Shown here piece after piece: positions 9,932-19,055 of a DNA stretch of 64,000 nucleotides. The notes beneath the pieces are model-generated. The model was not told the DNA's origin. It searched no databases and saw nothing but the letters and a program-made list of their open reading frames with translations. The DNA is from CAWAPS01 sp963783945 (lineage in GTDB: Bacteria; Actinomycetota; Acidimicrobiia; Acidimicrobiales; Palsa-688). A program made the translations under genes and the position numbers. The stretch spans positions 62,001-126,000 of the forward strand of contig CAWAPS010000004.1 in assembly GCA_963783945.1 (NCBI GenBank). The letters are read 5' to 3'. Within the stretch, counting starts at the first letter, position 1. Each line of letters starts with the position of its first letter.

Positions 9932-10351
9932 TTTTGTGCTCTCCAGCGAATCGCTAACACCGACGGCCCCAAGTTGAGAAACACTCCGAGGTGACCGCCC
10001 GGTCCGGCGCTGGGCTCACAGCAACCTTTGGCGCTGTGCCGCCTGCCTCGAGGCCACACTGGGTAGAGCGGATGTCATGGTCTGTGTTGGCGACGAGCGC
10101 GGAGGTCCCCTCTGACCCACCCCGGCCCGGCTGTGATCCGCCCCGGGCCTGGTGACTGCTCGATTCGGCCCCTGAATGCCGTCGCGCCGAGAACGTATGT
10201 AGAATCAATGGTCGACTCCCGCCGGGCACAGGCAGCTGCAGCGGAGGGGGTTCTACCGATCGGACGAGCCGAGGGGCGCCGAATGTCATCATCACTATCA
10301 GACGCGCCGTTTGGCCGGCCGACCAGATTCCAGTCAGTTCATCGCCGCTAA
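9932..10351. other. Intergenic region without supported gene
   Basis: About 420 bp between the hairpin and the lipoprotein. Short open frames on both strands look like chance. It should hold the promoter of the lipoprotein gene. Confidence 0.4.
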
Positions 10352-11083
10352 CCCGTTCGATCCGCTCTGCTGGTCGTTGGCGCCCTGGTCGGGCTGGCCA
10401 TCGCCGGCTGTGGTTCGTCGAGCCACTCGGCAAATGAGTCGACCACGCTGCCGGCTACCCCAGCAACACCGTCTGTCCTCTACTCCAAGGCTATGGCCGC
10501 GGCCCAGGCCAAAAACTGGGCCCATATCGCCGTTTTGGACCGAGGGGGGTCCGAACAGATGACCATCACCCAGGACGCCGGGCCCATGGGTGGCCACCAA
10601 ATGGTCACAGCAGGCGCGGCCCGGGCTCAGGTGATCGTGACGGGCGGGACGGCATTCGTCCAGGGCAATAGCAAAGCGGTCACCAGCTACCTCGGGTTCG
10701 CGGCCTCTGAAGCCACAGCGCTGGCTAACCGGTGGATCTCGATCCAGCCGACCGAACAGCCCTATCCGGCCGTGTCGTTGGGTGTCTCCCTGTCTTCTGC
10801 CCTCGGTGAGGTATCACTGACTGGGAAACTCAGCGAAACACTTCAGACAACCAAGGCCGGCCAAGCCGTTATCGGAATCCAAGGCACGTCAGCCTCACCC
10901 GACGGTGTTCGGTCCCCCGCTACCCTCTACATAGCTACTGGGTCCGATCTGCCAGTCGAGTTCGACACATCCCCGGCTGCCAACACCAGCGAGCAAGTGA
11001 ACTTCAGCAACTGGGGGAACCCGGTAAGTGTGTCGGCGCCGACCGGGGCCGTCGCCTACAGCGCAATCCCGGTCCGCTCCTAA
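10352..11083 (+). CDS. Putative lipoprotein
   Basis: The frame encodes VRSALLVVGALVGLAIAGC, a lipoprotein signal peptide with lipobox IAGC, followed by a Ser/Thr/Pro linker and a domain of about 200 residues (AQAKNWAHIAVLDRGG onward) rich in beta-strand sequence. The overall form resembles secreted LppX/LprG-like actinobacterial lipoproteins, but I do not claim membership. No good start codon lies between the in-frame TAA at 10349 and the signal peptide, so either a rare start is used or there is an indel near the 5' end. Confidence 0.6.
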   Translation, partial: PVRSALLVVGALVGLAIAGCGSSSHSANESTTLPATPATPSVLYSKAMAAAQAKNWAHIAVLDRGGSEQMTITQDAGPMGGHQMVTAGAARAQVIVTGGTAFVQGNSKAVTSYLGFAASEATALANRWISIQPTEQPYPAVSLGVSLSSALGEVSLTGKLSETLQTTKAGQAVIGIQGTSASPDGVRSPATLYIATGSDLPVEFDTSPAANTSEQVNFSNWGNPVSVSAPTGAVAYSAIPVRS

Positions 11084-11089
11084 TGGCAG

Positions 11090-11133
11090 GATTTGATGTA
11101 ATGAACAAGGCAGCTTCGTCATGACATCAAATC
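11090..11133. repeat. 10-bp inverted repeat at the lipoprotein/RHS junction
   Basis: GATTTGATGT (11090-11099) and ACATCAAATC (11124-11133) are perfect inverted copies 24 bases apart. They sit after the lipoprotein stop, exactly where the RHS frame begins abruptly. Could be a terminator stem or a scar of a lost element. Confidence 0.5.
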
Positions 11134-13157
11134 GGTCGTCTCGTCCGTCACCTTCACCGCCTACCCCAACTCGGTGGGCAGCGTCACCCGCAGCTACGAC
11201 GCCGAGGGCCGCCAATCCTCCCAAACCGACTGGAAGTCCAACACCGCCACCTTCACCTACAACGCCGACGACCAACTCACCTCCGGCACCGCCCCCACCA
11301 CCGCCGCCCCCGTGGTCGACTCCTACACCTACAACCCCGCCGACGTGATCACCGGCATCAACACCGCCCAAGGATCCACCACCCTGGCCTCGTTCAGCTA
11401 CACCAACGACAACGCCAACCAGACCACCGCAGTCACCTCCACCGGGGTGCCCGCCGACAACCACACCTACAGCTACAACAGCCTCAACCAACTGACCGGC
11501 GTAGACACCTCCAAGTACACCTACAACCCGCCCGACGACCCCACCCAGCTGGAGCCCAACACCACCCAGAGCTTCGACCCGGCCGACCAGCTCACCAACC
11601 AAAACGCCGCCGCCCCCGGTATCAGAGCGGTGCAGTCGGCCACCACCAACTACACCACCACCCAACCAGTCCTCTATCACCGTCACCCTGCCAGCCAGCG
11701 TGACCGCCGGTGACGCCCTGGTGTTGATGGTGGTCGACAACCCCAAAGCGTCACTGCGCACCGTGTCCACCGTGACCGGCGGCGGGGTCACCTGGGTCAA
11801 AGGCGCCGCCGGCGGCACCCCCGGCGCCGGCGACGACGAGGTGGTACGGGGTGGGCTCCACCGGTGGGACCGGGACAACCACCATCACCGTCGCCATGAC
11901 CGCCGGCACCGACACCTTGGGCGCCTACGCCGTCGAAGACTCCGGCATCGCCACCGTCAGCCCGCTGGATGTGGCCAACACCGCCTCTGGCACCGGGGCC
12001 ACCGCCAACAGCCCCAGCCTGACCACCACCACCCCCGGCGACCTGGTATTCGAAACCTCCAACCTGTTCGACAACGTCACCGGCTCACCCGGATCGCCTT
12101 GGATCGACAACATCGGGCCGTCCAACAGCGGCAACTATTTCGACCCCATGGCCTACCAGGTCGACCCCACCCCCGGATCCATAGCCACCTCCTGGACCCA
12201 GAGCGGCTCCGCCGCCTGGGCCACCGCCGCCATCGCCCTCAAACCCGCCAACCCAGGAGCACCCACCGGTATCCGGGCGGTGCAGTCGGCCACCACCAAC
12301 TACACCACCACCCATCAGTCCTCTATCACCGTGACCCTGCCGGCGAATGTGACCGCCGGTGACGCCCTGGTGTTGATGGTGGCCGACAACCTCAAAACGT
12401 CACTGCCCACCGTGTCCACCGTGACCGGCGGCGGGGTGACCTGGGTCAAAGGCGCCGCAGGGGGCACCGCCGCGGCGGGCGACGACGAGGTGTGGTACGG
12501 CGTCAACTCCACCGGCGGGACCGGGACAACCACTATCACCGCCACCATGACCGCCGGCACCGACACCCTCGCCGCCTACGCCGAAGAGTTCTCCGGAGTA
12601 GCCACCACCAGCCCCCTAGACGTGGCCAACACCGCCAACGGCACCAGCACCACCGCCACCACCCCCACCCTCACCACCACCACCCCCGGTGATCTGATCT
12701 TCGAAACGTCCAACCTGTCCGACACCGTCAGCGCCTCACCCCCCTCGGCCGACACCAACGGGCCCTCCTCAGGCTCCTCCTACTTCAACCCCATGGCCTA
12801 CCAGACCGACCCCACCCCCGGGCCCATATCCACCTCCTGGACCCAGAGCGGCTCCGCCGCCTGGGCCACCGCCGCCATCGCCCTCAAACCCGCCAACCCC
12901 GGACCACCCACCCAATACGGCTACGACACCCGAGGCGACCGGATAACCGTAACTCCAACCGTCGGCAACGCCCAGACCCTCACCTACAACCAAGCCGAAC
13001 AGCTCACCACCTACACCAGCGGCGCCACCACCGCCACCTACACCTACGACGGCAACGGACTGCGAGCCCCCAAAACCGTCGGCGCCACCCTCACCCACTT
13101 CACCTACGACACCATCGGCACCGACACCCCCACCGTCATCTCCGACAGCACCAACTA
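11127..13157 (+). pseudogene. RHS/YD-repeat protein, 5' part (truncated, split by IS630)
   Basis: The frame starts without an N-terminus and encodes RHS/YD repeats (SVTRSYDAEGRQSSQ, ATFTYNADDQLTS, HTYSYNSLNQLTG). From about 11620 it carries two tandem copies, about 650 bp apart, of a domain of about 215 residues beginning GIRAVQSATTNYTTT and ending SAAWATAAIALKPANP. Frame changes lie near 11655 and 11845, both inside the first copy. YD repeats resume (YGYDTRGDRITV, ATYTYDGNGLRAPKTV) up to TVISDSTN, where the IS630 element begins. RHS proteins are large shells that deliver C-terminal toxins or act as surface proteins. Confidence 0.8.
13156..13157. repeat. TA target-site copy, left of IS630-type element
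   Basis: The TA dinucleotide flanking the left terminal inverted repeat. Its partner is at 14339-14340. Confidence 0.75.
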
Positions 13158-14338
13158 GTGTCCTGATTCGTAGGTTCGTAGGAATAGTTGGTGGATCGGG
13201 AATTTCGGTGCGGCGGGGCGGGTTCGGGTCATGCGACGATGGAGGTGCGCATGGCTCGAACCGGTCGACCGAAGGCTGTCCTGACCCTCGAAGACGAGGA
13301 GCGAGAGGCTCTGCGCGCTGGGCGCGCCGGCCGTTGAGCCCGCAGAGTTTGGCGTTGCGGTCGAAGATCGTGCTGGGCTGCGCGGAGGGCAAGACGAACC
13401 AGGAGGTGGCCGCCGAGTTGGGCTGCTCGCAGGCCACGGTCGGCAAGTGGCGGGCCCGGTTCGTGGCCAAACGCCTGAAGGGCTTGGCCGACGAGTACCG
13501 CTCGGGGGCGCCGCACACCGTCCTCGATGAGCACGTGGAGGCGGTGATCGTCAAAACGTTGACCGAGAAGCCGGACAATGCCACCCATTGGTCGACGCGG
13601 GGTCTGGCCGCGTCTTTGGGGATGCGCCAGCCGACGGTCAGTCGGATCTGGAAGGCGTTCGGTCTCAAACCCTGGCAGATCGACACGTTCAAACTGTCGA
13701 CCGACCCGCTGTTCGTGGACAAGGTCAGAGATATCGTCGGGCTGTACATGAATCCGCCCGATCATGCGGTGGTGGTCTGCGTCGACGAGAAAACGGCCGT
13801 GCAAGCCCTGGACCGGACCCAGCCGGTGCTCCCGTTGCTGCCTGGCACTCCCAGCGCATGTCGCATGACTACGTACGCCACGGCACCATCGACTTGTACG
13901 CGGCGTTGAACCTGGCCACCGGGGTCGTGACCCACCAGCTCACCCCCCGCCACCGGGCCATCGAGTTCCAGAAGTTCCTCAACCTCATCGACCGCACTGT
14001 CCCGCCGGAGCTTGACCGTTCACGTCGTGCTGGACAACACCTCCACCCACAAGACCCCGGCCATCCGGCGCTGGCTGTTCCGTCATCCTCGCTTCGAGTT
14101 CCACTTCACGCCCACCTCGTCCAGCTGGATGAACCTGGTGGAACGCTGGTTCGCCGAGATCACCAACAAATGGCTCCGGCGAGGCACCCATCGCAGCGTC
14201 AAAGAACTCGCCACCTCAATCACCCATTGGGTCGGCACCTGGAACGACGATCCCCGCCCCTACGTCTGGCACAAGACCGCCGACGAGATCTTCGACAGCC
14301 TCGCCCAATATTGCCAACGAATCTCGGAATCGGCACAC
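13158..14338 (+). mobile_element. IS630-family insertion sequence in the RHS gene
   Basis: Length 1181 bp. The left end GTGTCCTGATTCGTAGG and the reverse complement of the right end GTGTGCCGATTCCGAGA match at 19 of 25 positions and are both flanked by TA, the duplication expected for IS630/Tc1 elements. Removing the element and one TA joins ...DSTN to YYIYGPDGLP in one continuous RHS frame, so the insertion site is certain. Confidence 0.9.
13251..14338 (+). pseudogene. IS630-family transposase, frameshifted
   Basis: DDE transposase. ATG 13251 begins MARTGRPKAVLTLEDEEREA. A helix-turn-helix follows (EVAAELGCSQATVGKWRARF). The catalytic domain has VVVCVDEKTAVQAL (first Asp), VHVVLDNTSTHKT (second Asp) and SSWMNLVERWFAEITNK (Glu). 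The frame changes near 13320, 13830 and 14020. In its last frame no stop codon lies inside the element: the frame runs through the TA into the RHS sequence (ISESAH then YYIYGPDG). Confidence 0.85.
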
Positions 14339-15198
14339 TACTACATCTACGGACCCGACGGACTGCCACTCGAACAAATAAACATCACCACCGGCGCCGT
14401 CACCTGGTACCACCACGACCAACTCGGCTCCACCCGAACACTCACCAACACCAACGGCACCGTCGTCGGCACCGCCACCTACAACCCCTACGGCACCACC
14501 ACCGCCACCACCGGCACTACCACCCCCCTCGGATACACCGGCGCCTACTGCGACCCCGAAACCGGCCTCATCTACCTGATCAACCGCTACTACGACCCCA
14601 CCACCGCACAATTCCTCTCGATCGACCCGATCGAGTCGCTCACCCAAGCGCCATACACGCACGCATCGGACGATCCCATCAACAACGCCGACCCAAGCGG
14701 CCTGAGCGTCTCCGCCAACTACAACAGCCCCTCCTACAAACAGATCGTCGCCGAATGCACAGGACCCAATCCGCCGAGCGGATGTAACGGGGCGCCCGTA
14801 GCCTGGCGAGGAACTCTCCAGATCGTCGGAGCGGCGGCCGGTGTCGTCGCCTTGGCGACCGGAGTTGGCGAAATCGCGGCTGGTGCGTTTGGAGCCTACG
14901 AAGGGGCGGACGCGATCTCCTCGGGGTGGACGCCGGAACCTACGGTGGAGTCAGTACCGTAGCAGGCGGGGTCGCCGCCGGGGCCGACGTCCCGGAATGC
15001 GCTGAGGACGCAACGGTCGCAAACTGTGCTGACGCCGTTGCAGGCACAGTTGGCTTCGGCGCAGGTCTCTCGGCCGGCGAGGTCGATTGGGCTAACGGGA
15101 TCACGGCTATCCAGGGTCTCTTAGGCTCTGGTGGCATAGGGACTACGACCTGGGATGGCTTGAAGCCATTAGCTGAGGCCAATGATGGCACTTGCTAG
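14339..15198 (+). pseudogene. RHS core and C-terminal tip, 3' part of the split gene
   Basis: Continues the RHS protein after the IS. It contains the conserved RHS core: WYHHDQLGSTRTLTN, PLGYTGAYCDPETGLIYLI, NRYYDPTTAQFLSIDP and DDPINNADPSG, the point where polymorphic toxin tips begin. The tip is glycine/alanine-rich with a hydrophobic stretch (IVGAAAGVVALATGVGE), changes frame near 14930 and ends GTTTWDGLKPLAEANDGTC at 15198. No known toxin motif is seen. The final codons overlap the next gene. Confidence 0.75.
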
Positions 15199-15592
15199 GA
15201 ACTCGCGAGTCAGATTTCATGCCAGGTGGGATAGCATTATTGGACCGGAAGCGTCGGAGCTCAGATACCGCGCCTTCCAGGCGCGTTTCTTTGCCTTTTA
15301 TTCTTGTATCATAGCTGTCGTGTTTGCCATTTTAGCAGGTGCTCTCCGTGGCCACACGGGGCTACATGGAGTGTTGTACGGCATAGCGATTGCAGCTCTC
15401 GTGTCAATGTGTATTTGGATAATCGTATGGTTCGTCCGGCGTCCACGCCAGTACGCAGCCGCCAGCATCTTTCTTGGAATTCCCGTAAATGCACGGAACT
15501 TTCCGCCGTTCAACCCATCCGCCTTCTCCAAGTGGTGCGAGCGGCACGGAGCACGACCGTCCGCGCCACCTCCGCTGGATCATTCGAGCTAG
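15182..15592 (+). CDS. Two-helix membrane protein, candidate RHS immunity protein
   Basis: 136 residues, ATG 15182 overlapping the end of the RHS gene. Two transmembrane helices near residues 33-53 and 60-83 (FFAFYSCIIAVVFAILAGAL and VLYGIAIAALVSMCIWIIVW), then a cytoplasmic tail with IPVNARNFPPFNPSAFSKWC. Base composition is lower in G+C than around it, a sign of transfer. Position directly after an RHS tip is where immunity genes lie. A related protein with the same RN-F/Y-PP...KWC tail is encoded at 41597. Confidence 0.65.
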   Translation: MMALARNSRVRFHARWDSIIGPEASELRYRAFQARFFAFYSCIIAVVFAILAGALRGHTGLHGVLYGIAIAALVSMCIWIIVWFVRRPRQYAAASIFLGIPVNARNFPPFNPSAFSKWCERHGARPSAPPPLDHSS

Positions 15593-15770
15593 AGTCGCCG
15601 ATTCCCCTGGCGGTCAGGCTCTTTCATCTTGGGTCAGTCGGGAAACAGGCACATCGCTCGGCGGCCGCTTCGGCGGCAGCGCCTACGCTGATGTCGGTGT
15701 GACAGGATCGATCTGCTACTACGCCACCCCGTCGAGGTCGATATCAGCGTCGGCATGGAGGGCCTACTAG

Positions 15771-16010
15771 ATGCCCCTGATGTACACCTACAACGCTGAC
15801 GGGCTGCGCATGACCAAAACCGTCAACAACAGCAGCACCGAAGCGTTCACCTGGGACACCAACATCTCCAACGGTGTACCCCAGAGCGGCTCCAAGACGG
15901 CACCACCGACTACGTGTATGGGCCCGACGGCCTCCCGCTCGAACAAATCGTCAGCAGCGCAAGCCTCTACTACCTCCACGACCAGCAAGGCTCCACCCGA
16001 GCCATAACCT
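15771..16010 (+). pseudogene. Orphan RHS fragment
   Basis: MYTYNADGLRMTKTVNN, then after a frame change near 15890 YVYGPDGLPLEQIVSS and LYYLHDQQGSTRAIT before a stop. This repeats the core of the RHS gene upstream, cut short on both sides. Such displaced 3' tips accumulate at RHS loci. Confidence 0.7.
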
Positions 16011-16186
16011 GACAGACCGGGCAACCTCAACTGCCCACCAACGGGGCCGTTATCGCCACCCACAATTCGCGGGAGGAGGTCAGGACCTCCCCCCGGCCCC
16101 CTCCGGCGCGGCCGGTGCGATGGGTGAGGCGTGTCGGGCGGGCAGAGCCCGCCCTCGTGCGCGCATGCTGTGGTGTGGCCAGCGTA

Positions 16187-16420
16187 GTGAATATCAATGA
16201 GGTGCTCGACGGTCATGTCGCGCTCGACGTGGCGTGTGTCGATCGGCTGTATCTCAACGCGTATGTCGCGAAGATGCAGGTCGGCCCGCAGGTGAACCAG
16301 TTGTGCCGTCATCTCGGCCAGAGCATCACTTCGCCGGTGGTCATCGAGAAAATCGGCAACCGTTTCCGTCGAGGTCGACGACCTTGGACACCCGGCCGTC
16401 CAAACCACACACGCCGGAGT
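16187..16420 (+). pseudogene. Fragment of an uncharacterised conserved actinobacterial protein
   Basis: GTG 16187 begins VNINEVLDGHVALDVACVDR, then LYLNAYVAKMQVGPQV and VVIEKIGNRFRR. I recognise this as the start of a common actinobacterial protein of unknown function but cannot name a family. The sensible frame ends near 16370 and runs into the helicase fragment, so it is truncated. Confidence 0.5.
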
Positions 16421-17325
16421 CGACCGAAGCGGCGTTGGCCCGCTGGGAGGCGCGGTCCCGAGCCCAGCTGGGGAAGCACGTTGGCTGAGGTGTGGGCTCG
16501 AGCGACCGCCGCCGGCGACCGCCCCGAGGGGAAGCCCCAGCTACCCGACACCGGAGCGGCGGCGGGCGGTGAGGCGGTGATAGCGGAGGCTATTGCCGCG
16601 GTGGATGCCGCCAAGTCGACCTGGACCCGTTACGACCTGATCCGCGAGCTCACCCGGCGCTGCCCGGTTCGGGCTGATGAGAGCGTCGCCTCACGGTTGG
16701 ATCACGTGCGAGCCCTGGCCGACGCGGCGTTGAACGATGAACGCTGGGGCGTGATGGCCCTGTCCCCTCCCCTGGTGTTTATGGTGCCCGAGGTCTTGCG
16801 CCGGCGCGGTGACGGCGAATCGGTGTACACCCAGCACGGGGCGGCCCGCTACACCACGGCCGTCGGGCTGGCCGCCGAGAACGCCGTATTGGCCGCCGCC
16901 GAGGATCGCAGCGCCCCCAGGGTGCCCGCCGAGTTGGTAGAGCAGGTGATCGGCGCCAACGGTCTGGGGGACGATCAGGCGGAGGCGACGAGGGCGGTGC
17001 TGGGCTCGGGCGCCCGTCTTCAGGCCTTGGTGGGCCCGGCCGCACCGGCAAGACCACTGCCACGGCGGCGGTGGCCCAGGCGTGGGCCGCCGCCGGGGGT
17101 CAGGTGTTGGGAGTGTCGGTGGCCGAGAACGCCGTTCGGATCCTCTCTCGGGTGGCCGGCATACGGGGCGTGAACGCCGCCAAGTTGCTCTACGAGCACG
17201 CCACCCGCTCGGACGGCGTCAAAGCGACCCCGGCGTGGCAGGATCGCTACGGGATCGTACCGGGCACGCTGGTCATCGTCGATGAGACAGTCCCACCGAC
17301 CGAACCAAACAGCTGGGTGCTTTGA
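16421..17325 (+). pseudogene. TrwC/TraA-like relaxase helicase fragment
   Basis: The central part of a MobF-type protein: EAALARWEARSRAQ, a helical region (TRYDLIRELTRRCPVRADES), GDDQAEATRAVLGSG and then, across a frame change near 17045, the Walker A motif of a RecD-like helicase (GPA then GKTTATAAVAQAW) and LVIVDE. The relaxase head and the helicase C-terminus are missing. It differs clearly from the fuller relaxase at 26-29.6 kb, so it comes from another element. Confidence 0.7.
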
Positions 17326-17599
17326 TTCTGATTCGTCTCGTCGGCGCAATGACCGAGTGGCGCCTAAGCCTCGATCCACCGATGAGGGGCTTAAGCTAGT
17401 GGTGAGGTAGGCCGGGTATCCACCAGAAATGCCTCCTGGGCAAGGAGGATTGCGGTTGCCGAGGAAGCCAATTCCATCATGCCGATGTTCTGCGGTCGGG
17501 AGACAGTGCGAGGGTGCTAGGGCATCGAGTGATGTTTCCTTCCACGTCGGGCACGTTCTTGCGGGCGTTCAGTTTCGGTCATGTCCGCTAGCTCGAAGC

Positions 17600-17985
17600 C
17601 GTGGTGGGCAAAGTGTTAGCCCGGGCGTGGGAACTGGTATCGGGGCCAGGCATGGCAGGGGCGGTGATCGATGTGGATTCCACCATCTGCGCTGTGGAGG
17701 GCAAGCTGAAGGAAGGCGCAGCCTACGGGTACACCAAGGTGTAGGGCTACCACCCCATCCTGGCCAGCCAGGTCGATACCGGCGAGATCCTCCACGCCCG
17801 GATGCGAAAAGCCTCGGCGAACACCGCCCAAGGAGCCGGCACTTCATCGACGAGGGGTAGCACGGATCCGCCGAGCCGGGGCGAGTGCGGAGATCGTGAT
17901 GCGCTTTGACTCGGGATTCTGAGCCAATGACACCCTCGCGGTCCGGCATCGGGTGCACTACACGATGGGAGTCCGCATGCGCTTT
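17600..17985 (+). pseudogene. IS1380-family transposase remnant
   Basis: Decayed frame with MAGAVIDVDSTICAVEGKLK, AAYGYTKV, a stop, then GYHPILASQVDTGEILHARM and, further on, AEIVMRFDSGF and HRVHYTMGVRM. These match the first catalytic Asp region and the conserved segments of IS1380-type transposases. Internal stops and frame changes show it is dead. Confidence 0.65.
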
Positions 17986-18241
17986 GGCGTCCCGAGCGCC
18001 CGGGGAAGCGGACGCGCCCGTGGGTGCGGCTCAGAGTTCGCCGCTCAGGGCCCCCTCCAGTAGCAATTGTCATGCCTGGTGCTGCGAGGTCGGCACCTCC
18101 GGATGGCATCTAGGAGTCACGACAATATCCCCTAGCTCCCGCGGACCCCAAGAGGACCTTGGATTTCCAGTAACCGCCCGTTGTGACTGTAGGTAGCAGC
18201 ACACCGGGACGACAAACATTTGCTATGCCATTATTGAAGTT

Positions 18242-18639
18242 ATGAGCCGATTAACCGAGATCCTGCTGAGCGTCTTCCCCGAGGATGAGCACCGTCTAGA
18301 GGACCTATCCTTCTGGATCCGGGATCAGGCTCCCAAAGCTGACGATCTTACCGACGGAAGCCCAGGCAATCTATTCCCCCTCACTGGCGCCCTTGGCAGT
18401 GAAGCTTGGGGAGGCAGCAAATGGCCAACTGCCACGATCTGGGCGGGAGTGACGAACTACCTCAACGTCGACGCGTTCGTCGACCATGTTGCAGGTCCGA
18501 CTGGGACGAACCGGACTGGGTCCAGCTTATTCTGCGCGATGACGGCGACCCTTGGTTCCGGCTCTACATGATCCGTGACGGTCAGATTTCTCAGTACAGC
18601 CCTCCTCCACCGCTCGAGGAACAGTACCGGCCATGGTGA
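18242..18639 (+). CDS. Hypothetical protein, one frameshift
   Basis: ATG 18242 begins MSRLTEILLSVFPEDEHRLE. After a frame change near 18500 it ends DDGDPWFRLYMIRDGQISQY plus a short proline-rich tail. About 131 residues in total. Lower G+C than the surroundings. No family recognised. It lies about 80 bp before the nuclease-like gene and may be co-transcribed. Confidence 0.5.
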
Positions 18640-18721
18640 GGTTCAGCTCTCCAACCGGCTGGAACTTCCCAGAAAAGAAGTTTCGCGTCTGATTGAGCAT
18701 GTCGAGTAAGACGGTGGAGTC

Positions 18722-19055
18722 GTGGATATCGATCACCCCAACCATCTGATCGTTGCCCTCGACGGGTTTGCGAACCAGTTTCGTGCCCAAGTCGACGCCG
18801 CGGGGCCTCCGGGGTCAGAGCATGCCGTTCACTTCTGTGTAGCGCTCGGATTCCAGGCTGCCTATGACCTTCCTCCCGGTTCCATCGTGTTTGAGCGGCC
18901 GTCCGGACAGGGTAGGCGCACCGACCTGTGGGTCGGTCCGGAGCCGGGTATCTCGATCGAGGTGAAGTACAACCGCCCGATCCCGAGCGGAAAGAATCGG
19001 CCCTTTACTCAGCTCTACGGATCGCTCCTCGCCGATTTCAATAAGTTGGCCCAGC
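18722..19055 (+). pseudogene. PD-(D/E)XK nuclease-like protein, 5' part (split by ISAzo13)
   Basis: N-terminal 110 residues of a protein containing GRRTDLWVGPEPGISIEVKY, a D-x(n)-E-x-K pattern typical of restriction-endonuclease folds, preceded by EHAVHFCVALGFQAAYDLPP. The frame runs straight into the left end of the ISAzo13-type element at LADFNKLAQ. The other part lies at 20330-20548 in the same frame. Function is unknown; a restriction or DNA-damage role would be inference. Confidence 0.55.
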
